From Streptomyces umbrinus (lineage in GTDB: Bacteria > Actinomycetota > Actinomycetes > Streptomycetales > Streptomycetaceae): a DNA stretch of 64,000 nt. Shown here piece after piece: positions 56,169 to 64,000 of the stretch. The stretch is taken from contig NZ_JAUSZI010000002.1 of NCBI RefSeq assembly GCF_030817415.1, positions 9,362,001 through 9,426,000 of the forward strand, read 5' to 3'. The notes under the pieces were generated by a model, which saw nothing but the letters and a program-made list of their open reading frames with translations, did not search any database and was not told the origin of the DNA. The translations under genes and the position numbers were made by a program. Every line of letters starts with the position of its first letter. The stretch's first letter is position 1.

Positions 56169-59100
56169 ATGACCGACACCGGCCAGGTCCCGGGCGAGGG
56201 GCTGCCGGAGAACCAAGGCATGGTGGAGCAGCCGGGCGTCCCCGCCCCCGGCGCGTACACCTACCTCTCCGACAGCACCGCCGAAGACGAAGACCTGTTG
56301 CTGCTGCCGGGCGCCCAGGGCGCGTGGGGCAACGAAGTGGCCCCGCCGGCCCCGGCGCCGGTCGTCGAGACCGTCCACGAACCGGGACCGCACGAGACGG
56401 CGGGCCGCGACAGCGGCTCGGTCGACCTCAGCGCCGTCCGGATGTCCTCGCCCGCTCCGCAGCCGCCCGTCGCCCGTCGCCCGCTGCACCTCGGCCCGCC
56501 CACCCCGGACGGCGCCGGCAGCCCGGTCCGTTCCCTCGCCGACCGCGGCCCGGCGGGAGCACCGGTCCACGCCGTTCCCGTACGACAGGCCGGTCCGCCC
56601 ACCGTCGGTCCCGAGTACCTCGACGTGCCGCGGGACGAGATCGCGCCGCAGGGCGCGGCTCCCTGGGGAGCACAGGCTCAGGTACAGGTCGCGCCGCCGG
56701 TGGCACAGGTCGGCTCGGAGGCCGCGGCTGCAGAAACGGTCTTCCCCGAGAGCGGGGGAGCGCACGCCGGTGGCACTCCGGACGACGGGCCCGCGCCGGT
56801 CGCGGAGGCCGCGCACGCTTCCGACGCCGGGGGTGTCCCGCTCGCGGGGGGCGAAGGAATCCCCGCCGCTCAGTCTCCGGCCGAGGTGCCCGCCCCCGAG
56901 CAGGCCCAGGTGGAGCAGGCACAGCAGGTGCATCCGGACCCGCCGGGCGCTGCCGAGGTCCACGAGGCCGGGCCCGCTCCGGTCCAGGCCGTCGCCGACG
57001 TTCCGGAGGCGGAGCCGGCCCCGGAGGCCGTACCGGCTCCGGATCCCGCGTACGTTCCTCAGCAGCCGGAAGCCGTGCAGGTTCCCGAAGCCGTGCAGGT
57101 TCCCGAAGCCGTGCAGGCTCCCGAAGCGGTACAGGCTCCCGAAGCGGTCCAGGCACCGGAGGCCGTCGCCCAGGCCCCGGAAGCGGTTCAGGTCCAGGAC
57201 TACGCGCAGGCCCCGCTGCTCGCGGACGGTTCGCTCTTCCCGCAGGCTCCGGAGACGCCCCAGACCCACGAGGTCGCCCAGACCGCCCCCGAGTTCGCGC
57301 CCGCTCCGGACCTCGCCCAGTTCCCGCAGCCCACGCCGTTCCCGGTAGCGCCGGTCGCCGCATACGCCTCGCAGCAGTCGGACGACACCGGCTCGCACGC
57401 GCCCGAGGCGTACCAGCCTCCGCAGGCGCTCGGCGAGGTGCAGCCCGCGCACGCGGAGCCGGACCCGCACTCGCAGGCCGCGTACGCGGCGGAGCAGCAG
57501 TTCCAGGACCATGCGGCGCAGTTCGCCGAGGCCGGTCCGCAGGCCGAGATCCCGCAGCAGCAACCGCAGTTGGCGGAACCCGCGCCCGCCGTGGAAGAGG
57601 CCGCCCAGGCTCAGGAGGCCGCCCAGCCCCCGCAGTTCACGGAGCCCGCGGAAGCGCCCGTCGTGAGCGTCGCCGACGTCGACCCCTCGCAGGCGGCCCA
57701 GGTCGACATCGCCGTACAGCCCGAGGCACCCGAACCGGCGGCGGTACCCGACCAGGTCGCGGCACCCGAACCGCTCGCGGTCCACGGCGACCCGAGCCAC
57801 GACGCCCCGGCCCAGGGCCACGAGTCCCACGGCCACGAGTCCCACGGCCACGAGCCCCACGACGAAGCGGCCGTCGTCATGGCCGCCCCCGTGGAGGTGG
57901 CCCACGCGGAAGAGCGCGTCGGTCAGTTCGTGCCGGTCGAGGGCACCATCCCGACCACCCCGCACCTGGCTCCGACCCCGCCGCACGCCATGACCGTGCC
58001 GCCCTTCCCGGAGGAACTCGCCGAGCAGCCCGCCGAGGAGACGCCGGCCCCGGTCGCGGCGACCACAGAGCAGCTCGCGACCGCTGAACAGTTCGCGCCC
58101 GTCGAGCAAGTCATGCCGGTCGAGCAGCCCGCGCCCGAGCCCGTGCCCGACGCCGCGCCCGCGGAGGAGCCGGTACCGGCACTCACCCTGCCCACCCCCA
58201 GGGAGCCCGAGCAGGCCCCCGAGGCCGAGGCAACTCCCGTACCGGAGGCTCCGGTCGAGGACCAGGACCACCAGGGCCAGGGCCACGACCAGGACGCGGA
58301 GCCCGTAGCCGCACAGCACGCGGAGGACCTGGACACCAGGGCCGCCGACCAGGAAGAGAGCACGGCCGCCGTGGCAGAGACGAGAGAGCCCGCCGGCCCG
58401 GCCGCGCCCGGCTACGACGACGCCGAGCGCGAGGCCGTCCTGCGCGTGATGCGCGAGCGCCGGGACATCCGCAACGGCTTCCGCAGCGACCCCATCCCGC
58501 ACGACGTGCTGCTCCGGGTCCTGGAAGCTGCCCACACGGCACCGTCCGTCGGCCACTCCCAGCCGTGGGACTTCGTCGTCATCCGCTCGGCGGAGACCCG
58601 GCGCACGATGCACGAACTGGCCCAGCGCCAGCGCGAGGCGTACGCCAAGTCGCTGCCCAAGGGCCGCGCGAAGCAGTTCAAGGAACTGAAGATCGAGGCC
58701 ATCCTCGACACCCCGGTGAACATCGTCGTCACCGCCGACTCGACCCGGGGCGGCCGGCACACCCTCGGCCGTCACACCCAGCCGCAGATGGCCCCGTACT
58801 CATCGGCGCTCGCGGTCGAGAACCTGTGGCTCGCCGCCCGGGCCGAGGGCCTGGGCGTGGGCTGGGTCAGCTTCTTCGACGAGCGGGAGATGGTCCGCGA
58901 ACTGGGCCTGCCCGAGCACCTGGACGTCGTCGCCTACCTCTGTGTCGGATACGTCGACGAGTTCCCGGAGGAGCCCGAGCTGCTGCAGGCGGGCTGGTCC
59001 AAGCGCCGCCCGCTCTCCTGGGTCGTGCACGAGGAGACGTACGGCCGTCGCGCGCTGCCCGGTGAGGAGCCGCACGACCTGCTCGCCGAGACCGTCTCCA

Positions 59101-60128
59101 ACATCCGCCCGCTGGACGCCAAGGCGCTCGGTGAGGCGTGGGAGCGCCAGAAGCGCATGACCAAGCCGGCCGGGGCCCTGGGCATGCTGGAGATCATCTC
59201 CGCCCAGCTCTCGGGCCTCTCCAGGATGTGCCCGCCGCCGATCCCGGAGCCCGCGGCCGTCGCGATCTTCGCGGGCGACCACGGTGTCCACGCCCAGGGC
59301 GTCACCCCGTGGCCGCAGGAGGTCACCGGCCAGATGGTGGCCAACATCCTCGGCGGCGGAGCGGTCTGCAACGCCTTCGCCAACCAGGTCGGCGCCGAGG
59401 TCTGCGTCGTGGACGTCGGCGTGGCCTCCGATCTGCCCGCGACCCCGGGCCTCCTGCCGCGCAAGGTCCGCGCGGGCACGGCCGACATGACGACCGGCCC
59501 CGCGCTGACCCGCGAGGAGGTCAAGGCGGCCATCGAGGTGGGCATCGAGACGGCCCGTGACCTCGTGGCGGCCGGCAACAAGGCCCTGATCACGGGCGAG
59601 ATGGGCATCGCCAACACCACCGCCTCCGCTGCCCTGATCTCCGTCTTCACGGACAGCGACCCGGCCGACGTCACAGGCCGCGGTACCGGCATCAACGACG
59701 AGACCCTGGCCCGCAAGACCGAGGTCGTACGCCGTGCCCTGGAGCTCCACCAGCCGGACCCGGCCGACCCGATCGGCGTCCTCGCGGCCATCGGCGGCCT
59801 GGAGCACGCCGCGATGGTGGGCCTCCTGCTGGGCGGCGCCTCCCTGCGCACCCCGGTGATCCTGGACGGCGTCAGCGCCGGCGCCGCCGCCCTGGTGGCC
59901 CGCGCCATCGCCCCCGAGGTCCTCGCGGCCTGCATCGCCGGCCACCGCAGCGCCGAACCGGGCCACGTGGCCGCCCTCAACAAGCTCGGCCTACGCCCCC
60001 TGGTCGACCTCGACCTCCGCCTCGGCGAGGGCACAGGCGCCCTCCTGGCCCTCCCGGTGGTCCAGAGCGCGGCCCGAGCAATGCACGAGGTAGCGACATT
60101 CGACTCGGCGGGGGTAACCGAGAAGTAG
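56169..60128 (+). CDS. BluB-CobT fusion with very long disordered N-terminal region
   Basis: A 1319-residue protein. Residues 1 to about 745 are Pro/Ala/Glu/Gln-rich and probably disordered, with 6-residue PEAVQV/A repeats (about 300-340) and a His-rich patch GHESHGHESHGHEPHDE (about 550-567). Residues about 747-960 are a BluB-type flavin-fold domain (RRDIRNGFRSDPIPHDVLL, TAPSVGHSQPWDFVVIRS, WVSFFDEREMV), which makes 5,6-dimethylbenzimidazole from FMNH2. Residues about 975-1319 are CobT (IFAGDHGVHAQGVTPWPQ, TGEMGIANTTASAAL, LDGVSAGAAALVA, and catalytic Glu in RLGEGTGALLA), which activates that base to alpha-ribazole phosphate. The ATG at 56169 follows GAGGGG. Confidence 0.9.
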   Translation: MTDTGQVPGEGLPENQGMVEQPGVPAPGAYTYLSDSTAEDEDLLLLPGAQGAWGNEVAPPAPAPVVETVHEPGPHETAGRDSGSVDLSAVRMSSPAPQPPVARRPLHLGPPTPDGAGSPVRSLADRGPAGAPVHAVPVRQAGPPTVGPEYLDVPRDEIAPQGAAPWGAQAQVQVAPPVAQVGSEAAAAETVFPESGGAHAGGTPDDGPAPVAEAAHASDAGGVPLAGGEGIPAAQSPAEVPAPEQAQVEQAQQVHPDPPGAAEVHEAGPAPVQAVADVPEAEPAPEAVPAPDPAYVPQQPEAVQVPEAVQVPEAVQAPEAVQAPEAVQAPEAVAQAPEAVQVQDYAQAPLLADGSLFPQAPETPQTHEVAQTAPEFAPAPDLAQFPQPTPFPVAPVAAYASQQSDDTGSHAPEAYQPPQALGEVQPAHAEPDPHSQAAYAAEQQFQDHAAQFAEAGPQAEIPQQQPQLAEPAPAVEEAAQAQEAAQPPQFTEPAEAPVVSVADVDPSQAAQVDIAVQPEAPEPAAVPDQVAAPEPLAVHGDPSHDAPAQGHESHGHESHGHEPHDEAAVVMAAPVEVAHAEERVGQFVPVEGTIPTTPHLAPTPPHAMTVPPFPEELAEQPAEETPAPVAATTEQLATAEQFAPVEQVMPVEQPAPEPVPDAAPAEEPVPALTLPTPREPEQAPEAEATPVPEAPVEDQDHQGQGHDQDAEPVAAQHAEDLDTRAADQEESTAAVAETREPAGPAAPGYDDAEREAVLRVMRERRDIRNGFRSDPIPHDVLLRVLEAAHTAPSVGHSQPWDFVVIRSAETRRTMHELAQRQREAYAKSLPKGRAKQFKELKIEAILDTPVNIVVTADSTRGGRHTLGRHTQPQMAPYSSALAVENLWLAARAEGLGVGWVSFFDEREMVRELGLPEHLDVVAYLCVGYVDEFPEEPELLQAGWSKRRPLSWVVHEETYGRRALPGEEPHDLLAETVSNIRPLDAKALGEAWERQKRMTKPAGALGMLEIISAQLSGLSRMCPPPIPEPAAVAIFAGDHGVHAQGVTPWPQEVTGQMVANILGGGAVCNAFANQVGAEVCVVDVGVASDLPATPGLLPRKVRAGTADMTTGPALTREEVKAAIEVGIETARDLVAAGNKALITGEMGIANTTASAALISVFTDSDPADVTGRGTGINDETLARKTEVVRRALELHQPDPADPIGVLAAIGGLEHAAMVGLLLGGASLRTPVILDGVSAGAAALVARAIAPEVLAACIAGHRSAEPGHVAALNKLGLRPLVDLDLRLGEGTGALLALPVVQSAARAMHEVATFDSAGVTEK
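57066..57195 (+). repeat. In-frame 18-bp tandem repeats in bluB-cobT
   Basis: About seven units of the form CCCGAAGCCGTGCAGGTT encode PEAVQV/PEAVQA with one PEAVAQA variant. It is a slippage-prone coding minisatellite. Confidence 0.85.
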
Positions 60129-60130
60129 CC

Positions 60131-60188
60131 CGTTCCTGGTTGTGGGCAGGCGTTCCGCACGGCGGAACGGGTGGGCACAACCAGGAAC
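60131..60188 (+). terminator. Large two-tier hairpin after bluB-cobT
   Basis: GTTCCTGGTTGTG (from 60132) pairs with CACAACCAGGAAC (60176-60188), and an inner CGTTCCGC pairs with GCGGAACG. The perfect 13-bp outer arms make a long stem three bases after the stop codon. Confidence 0.82.
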
Positions 60189-60201
60189 CCACCCGCACGG
60201 T

Positions 60202-60242
60202 TCGGGGGTCCGGGGGCAGAGCCCCCGGTTTCGGGAAGGGGC
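60202..60242 (+). repeat. GC-rich palindrome of dispersed type
   Basis: CCGGGGGC-AGA-GCCCCCGG (60210-60228) inside GGGGGTCCGGGGGCAGAGCC, followed by TTTCGGGAAGGGGCGGG. This motif is frequent between Streptomyces genes in my recollection. Only one copy was seen in the window. Confidence 0.6.
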
Positions 60243-60370
60243 GGGCCTGGGGAAAGAACCCCCACCCACCCCGGCCACCCACCACCCCGCACCATAAAAT
60301 CCGCACGTCAGGCCCGCTCCAAGGCAGCAGCGCGCCCACCCGCACCACCCGCATGAGGAGCCGCACCTCC

Positions 60371-61615
60371 ATGGCCGAAAACCCCGCCTACCCCGTAGGC
60401 CTCCGCCTCACCGGCCGCCGCGTAGTAGTCCTCGGCGCCGGCCAGGTGGCCCAACGCCGCCTCCCGGCCCTCATCGCGGCAGGCGCGGACATCCACCTCG
60501 TGTCCCCGGCCGCCACCCCCTCCGTCGAGGCGATGGCGGACGCGGGCGAGCTGACCTGGACAAGGCGCCCGTACGAGCCCGGCGACCTCGCGGAAGCCTG
60601 GTACGCCCTGATCGCCACCAGCGACACCGAGGCGAACGCCGCCGCCTCCGCCGAGGCGGAGGCCCACCGAGTGTGGTGCGTCCGCTCGGACGACGCGGAC
60701 GCGGCCACGGCCTGGACCCCGGCCACCGGCCACAGCGAGGGCGTCACGATCGCCGTCCTCACGACGAACGCGAAGGGCCGCGACCCCCGCCACACGGCGG
60801 CCATCAGGGACGCGGTCGTGGAGGGCCTGCGCGACGGCACCCTCGTCGCGCCCCATCACCGCACCCGCACCCCCGGCGTCGCCCTGGTCGGCGGCGGCCC
60901 CGGCGACCCGGACCTGATCACGGTCCGCGGCCGCCGCCTCCTCGCCGAGGCGGACGTGGTCATCGCCGACCGCCTCGGCCCCCGCGACCTCCTCGCCGAA
61001 CTCCCGCCGCACGTCGAGGTGATCGACGCGGCGAAGATCCCGTACGGCCGTTTCATGGCTCAGGAGGCCATCAACAACGCGCTGATCGAGCACGCCAAGC
61101 AGGGCAAGGCGGTCGTCCGTCTGAAGGGCGGTGACCCCTACGTCTACGGCCGTGGCATGGAGGAGGTCCAGGCGCTGGCCGAGGCGGGCATCGCCTGCAC
61201 GGTCGTCCCGGGCATCTCCAGCTCGATCTCCGTCCCGGGCGCGGCGGGCATCCCGGTCACCCACCGCGGGGTGGCCCACGACTTCACGGTCGTCAGCGGT
61301 CACATCGCCCCCGACGACGAACGCTCCCTGGTCGACTGGGCGGCCCTCGCCAAGCTCCGCGGCACCCTGGTCATCCTGATGGGCGTGGACAAGGTCGGCG
61401 CCATCGCCCGTACGTTGATGGACAACGGCAAGTCGGCGGACACGCCCGTGGCCGTCGTCCAGGAGGGCACGACCGCCGCGCAGCGCAGGGTCGACGCGAC
61501 GCTCGCCACGGTCGCCGAGACCGTACTCGCCGAGAACGTGAAGCCCCCGTCGGTCATCGTCATCGGCGAGGTCGTGGCCGTGCGCCCGGGCAGCTCCTCG
61601 AGGGCGTCCGAGTAA
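60371..61615 (+). CDS. cysG: Uroporphyrinogen-III C-methyltransferase with siroheme-synthase N domain
   Basis: A 414-residue fusion. The N-terminal 160 residues resemble the NAD-dependent precorrin-2 dehydrogenase domain (VVVLGAGQVAQRRLPALIAAG, then LIATSDTEANAA). The C-terminal part is a CobA-type SAM:uroporphyrinogen-III methyltransferase (VALVGGGPGDPDLITVRG, VVRLKGGDPYVYGRG, VVPGISSSISVPGAAGIPVTHRG). It makes precorrin-2, the branch point to cobalamin and siroheme. The protein is shorter than enterobacterial CysG, so the ferrochelatase part may be incomplete. The ATG at 60371 follows the dispersed palindrome; upstream frame is non-coding in character. Confidence 0.93.
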   Translation: MAENPAYPVGLRLTGRRVVVLGAGQVAQRRLPALIAAGADIHLVSPAATPSVEAMADAGELTWTRRPYEPGDLAEAWYALIATSDTEANAAASAEAEAHRVWCVRSDDADAATAWTPATGHSEGVTIAVLTTNAKGRDPRHTAAIRDAVVEGLRDGTLVAPHHRTRTPGVALVGGGPGDPDLITVRGRRLLAEADVVIADRLGPRDLLAELPPHVEVIDAAKIPYGRFMAQEAINNALIEHAKQGKAVVRLKGGDPYVYGRGMEEVQALAEAGIACTVVPGISSSISVPGAAGIPVTHRGVAHDFTVVSGHIAPDDERSLVDWAALAKLRGTLVILMGVDKVGAIARTLMDNGKSADTPVAVVQEGTTAAQRRVDATLATVAETVLAENVKPPSVIVIGEVVAVRPGSSSRASE

Positions 61616-61679
61616 CCCCGGGTAACCCAACCCGTTCCAAGCCGTTGGCACCACACCCAGGACAAGGCAGTATCACCCT

Positions 61680-62498
61680 GTGGCCGATCTCATCACCGTT
61701 GAGGACCCAGCCGACCCCCGTCTGCGCGACTACACGGGCCTGACCGACGTGGAGCTGCGCCGCAAGCGAGAACCCGCCGAGGGCCTGTTCATCGCCGAGG
61801 GCGAGAAGGTCATCAGACGGGCCAAGGACGCCGGTTACGAGATGCGCTCGATGCTGCTCTCCGCCAAGTGGGTCGACGTCATGCGCGACGTCATCGACGA
61901 GCTGCCGGCCCCGGTGTACGCGGTCAGCCCGGACCTCGCCGAACAGGTCACCGGCTACCACGTGCACCGAGGCGCCCTCGCCTCCATGCAGCGCAAGCCG
62001 CTGCCGACCCCGGACGACCTGCTCCAGACGGCCCGCCGGGTCGTCGTCATGGAGTCGGTCAACGACCACACCAACATCGGCGCGATCTTCCGCAGCGCCG
62101 CCGCCCTCGGCATGGACGCGGTTCTGCTGTCCCCCGACTGCGCCGACCCGCTCTACCGCCGCTCCGTGAAGGTCTCCATGGGCGCGGTCTTCTCCGTCCC
62201 GTACGCCCGTCTGGACACCTGGCCCAAGGGCCTGGAAACGGTCCGCGAGGCAGGCTTCACCCTCCTCGCCCTCACCCCGGACGAGAAGGCCAAGTCCCTG
62301 GACGAGGCGGCCCCGCACAAGATGGACCGCGTGGCCCTGATGCTGGGCGCGGAGGGCGACGGCCTGTCCACCCAGGCCCTGGTGGCGGCGGACGAATGGG
62401 TCCGCATCCCCATGGCCCACGGCGTCGACTCCCTGAACGTGGGAGCGGCGGCAGCGGTCGCGTTCTACGCGGTGGCAACGGGCAGACCACAGAGTTAG
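61680..62498 (+). CDS. SpoU/TrmH-family RNA 2'-O-methyltransferase
   Basis: A 272-residue SPOUT methyltransferase for rRNA or tRNA ribose. The N-terminal substrate-binding domain (EGLFIAEGEKVIRRA) precedes the trefoil-knot domain with motif 1 ESVNDHTNIGAIFRSAAAL, motif 2 LMLGAEGDGLS and motif 3 IPMAHGVDSLNVGAAAAVAFY. The start is GTG at 61680. It is 64 bp after cysG, probably under its own control. The exact target nucleotide is unknown. It converges with the kinase gene. Confidence 0.93.
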   Translation: MADLITVEDPADPRLRDYTGLTDVELRRKREPAEGLFIAEGEKVIRRAKDAGYEMRSMLLSAKWVDVMRDVIDELPAPVYAVSPDLAEQVTGYHVHRGALASMQRKPLPTPDDLLQTARRVVVMESVNDHTNIGAIFRSAAALGMDAVLLSPDCADPLYRRSVKVSMGAVFSVPYARLDTWPKGLETVREAGFTLLALTPDEKAKSLDEAAPHKMDRVALMLGAEGDGLSTQALVAADEWVRIPMAHGVDSLNVGAAAAVAFYAVATGRPQS

Positions 62499-62518
62499 AG
62501 GGGCCTACGGCCCCGCAA

Positions 62519-62585
62519 GGGGCGCGGGGCTGTGACGTTGTGCGGCTCCGCCGCGTGGGCGCGACCAGCCACGACGCACCCGCAG
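62519..62585 (+). repeat. Stop-associated dispersed repeat, copy k (long form)
   Basis: Plus-strand long form starting 21 bp after the methyltransferase stop, with inner hairpin GCGGCTCCGCCGCGTGGGC and ending GACGCACCCGCAG. It lies between convergent genes. Confidence 0.75.
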
Positions 62586-62599
62586 CCGGCAAAAAACGC

Positions 62600-63877
62600 T
62601 CACCCGCCGAGCTGAACCGCTCTCTGTCCGTACGTCTGCGCCTGCCGCACATCCCCGCCCGGGCCCCCACGATCAAGCCCCCGGGCGGGCCCCTGACACC
62701 CCTGCGCCGCCGCAATCCCCAACGCCACCAACAGCGTCACGACCACGAACACAAACAACCGCTGCCGCAACAACCGCGGATTGGCAGGCCGCCGCCCCGT
62801 CCCGGTGGTCCGCGGCCCGGAACGTCCCGACCCACTCCGGGGCGGCCCGGGCCGACTCCCCGTACCGGACCGCGAGGGCGCCGGACGGGCCCCCGACCGC
62901 GACGCACCGCCGCTGCCGTTCCCGCGAGGCGAGGACGTGCCCTGCGTACGCCGCTGAGTGCGCTGCTCCGGGTAGCTCTCGGTGAGCCGCCCGGTCGGCC
63001 GGTCGGCCTCGGCGGTACGGGGCGCGGGCGGCCGTGCGTCGCCCATCCCCTGTGCCTCCCGGGCCGCGATCTCCTTCAGCCGCAGCGACAACTGCAGCGT
63101 GCTGGGCCGCTCCTCGGGGTCCTTCGCCAGACAGGCCCGTACGAGAGGGGCCAGCGCGTCCGGCACCCCGTGCAGCTGCGCCTCCTCGTGCACGACTCTG
63201 TAGAGCATCACTTCGGAACTGCCGTGCCCGAAGGGCGAGTCCTGGGTCGCCGCGTAGGCCAGCGTGGCCCCCAGGGCGAACACGTCCGTGGCCGGCGTGA
63301 CCGCCGCGCCCCGCACCTGCTCAGGCGCCAGGAACCCGGGCGACCCCACCGCCGTACCGACGTGCGTCAGCGTGCTCGCACCGGTCGCCCAGGCGATGCC
63401 GAAGTCGATGATGCGTGGCCCCTTCGGGGACAGCAGGATGTTCGACGGCTTCAGGTCGCGGTGGACGACACCGGCCTCGTGCACGGCGACGAGCCCCTCG
63501 GAGAGGGCGGCGCCGACGGCCGCGACCTCGGCCGCGCAGAGCGGGCCCTCGTCGTTGACCTTGTCGTGCAGCGAGGGTCCCGGCACGTACTGCGTCGCGA
63601 ACCAGGGCCGGTCCGCTTCCAGATCCGCGGCGACCAGCCGCGCGGTGCAGCCGCCCCGGATCCGCCGTGCCGCGGACACCTCACGGGCGAACCGCGACCG
63701 GAACTCCTGATCCTCCGCCAGGTCCGGCCGGATCACCTTCAGCGCGACCCGCTGGCCACGCCGGTCGGAGCCCAGATAGACAACGCCCATCCCGCCCGCG
63801 CCGAGCCGTCGGTGAAGCCTGAACGAGCCGACGACACGCGGGTCCTCGCGCCTCAGGCGCATCATCGCCATGTCCAT
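62600..63877 (-). CDS. Membrane-anchored Ser/Thr protein kinase
   Basis: A 425-residue Hanks-type kinase. The catalytic domain (about 20-275) is complete: Gly loop LGAGGMGVVYLG, Lys in ALKVI, catalytic loop VVHRDLKPSNILL, DFGIAWATG, and GSPGFLAPEQVRG. A Pro/Ser/Arg-rich linker (about 290-385) leads to one membrane helix (LFVFVVVTLLVALGIAAA) and an extracytoplasmic tail of only about 40 residues, so no PASTA or other sensor domain is present. The ATG at 63877 (MDMAMMRLRRED) is chosen; a GTG ten codons upstream is possible. Confidence 0.92.
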   Translation of the reverse strand: MDMAMMRLRREDPRVVGSFRLHRRLGAGGMGVVYLGSDRRGQRVALKVIRPDLAEDQEFRSRFAREVSAARRIRGGCTARLVAADLEADRPWFATQYVPGPSLHDKVNDEGPLCAAEVAAVGAALSEGLVAVHEAGVVHRDLKPSNILLSPKGPRIIDFGIAWATGASTLTHVGTAVGSPGFLAPEQVRGAAVTPATDVFALGATLAYAATQDSPFGHGSSEVMLYRVVHEEAQLHGVPDALAPLVRACLAKDPEERPSTLQLSLRLKEIAAREAQGMGDARPPAPRTAEADRPTGRLTESYPEQRTQRRTQGTSSPRGNGSGGASRSGARPAPSRSGTGSRPGPPRSGSGRSGPRTTGTGRRPANPRLLRQRLFVFVVVTLLVALGIAAAQGCQGPARGLDRGGPGGDVRQAQTYGQRAVQLGG

Positions 63878-64000
63878 CCCCGCTGCCCGGTCCGTTTGAC
63901 GAGCCACAGCTTACGTTTCCGCGGCCGGGTGCGCGCAGAGGCCGCGCCCTCACGGCCCGATCGATTGTCAGTGCCGGGTGGGAAACTTGAAAGGTGGTCA

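Noticed and set aside
57066..57195. Regular 18-bp repeats that look CRISPR-like
   Set aside because: They are in-frame coding repeats without unique spacers, and no cas genes are present.
56145..58775. Long antisense open frame opposite the disordered part of bluB-cobT
   Set aside because: It mirrors the low-complexity coding strand; the GC skew of Pro/Ala codons leaves the opposite frame open. No start signal or family motif.

Overview
The window is GC-rich, densely packed actinobacterial DNA that reads as Streptomyces core chromosome. Support for this: strong third-position G/C bias, many GTG starts, 4-bp ATGA/GTGA overlaps between operon genes, three rare TTA leucine codons, an NsdA-like sporulation-associated regulator, MocR and TetR regulators, and a gene order that from memory resembles the pheST - arg - cob part of the S. 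coelicolor chromosome. I saw no rRNA, tRNA, CRISPR array, prophage or biosynthetic gene cluster.

Layout. 0-5 kb: end of a PAS histidine kinase and pheST. 5-15.4 kb: a PP2C-type phosphatase, the NsdA-like regulator, a NUDIX hydrolase, a small coiled-coil membrane protein, 3-hydroxybutyryl-CoA dehydrogenase, a Tat-exported GHL10-like hydrolase, a DUF1918 protein, a divergent EamA exporter/MocR pair, a histidine-phosphatase fold lacking its catalytic histidines, and a DUF6314 protein. 15.5-20.1 kb: secreted GH51 arabinofuranosidase, a PQQ-type beta-propeller and a two-domain VOC protein. 20.2-25.3 kb: argCJBDR behind an ARG-box promoter. 25.6-28.7 kb: an ApbE / FMN-binding / ferric-reductase-like electron-transfer module. 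28.9-31.2 kb: L,D-transpeptidase, PPOX-fold protein and a secreted protein with a duplicated domain. 31.4-34.2 kb: argG (multiple ARG-box half-sites) and argH. 34.4-37.5 kb: aldo/keto reductase and a TetR-MFS pair. 37.8-44.5 kb: a MoxR - DUF58 - VWA - HtrA-like protease - two-component group. 44.6-49.8 kb: a frameshifted plsC, glpQ, a sigma-like factor, GNAT and membrane genes, and a HAD phosphatase pseudogene. 49.8-53.7 kb: metNIQ behind a Cys/Met leader ORF, plus a broken second metQ carrying an IS605-like remnant. 54.6-61.6 kb: cobL, a bluB-cobT fusion and cysG/cobA. 61.7-63.9 kb: a SpoU methyltransferase and a Ser/Thr kinase.

How genes work together. Arginine synthesis is nearly complete here, with its own regulator and likely ArgR operators. 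Corrin methylation, lower-ligand synthesis and its activation lie side by side. ApbE would covalently flavinylate the twin FMN-binding domains of its neighbour, which could take electrons from the membrane flavocytochrome.

The main unexplained structure is at the repeat level. Eleven copies of a roughly 42/65-bp element each lie within about 50 bp of a stop codon, in either orientation. A second, smaller palindromic element is nested inside one of these copies and has entered a single HAD gene three times, frameshifting it. Other local oddities are start/stop 'stutters' that create micro-ORFs, a degenerate repeat array after argR, and two convergent gene pairs sharing a CTAG stop palindrome.
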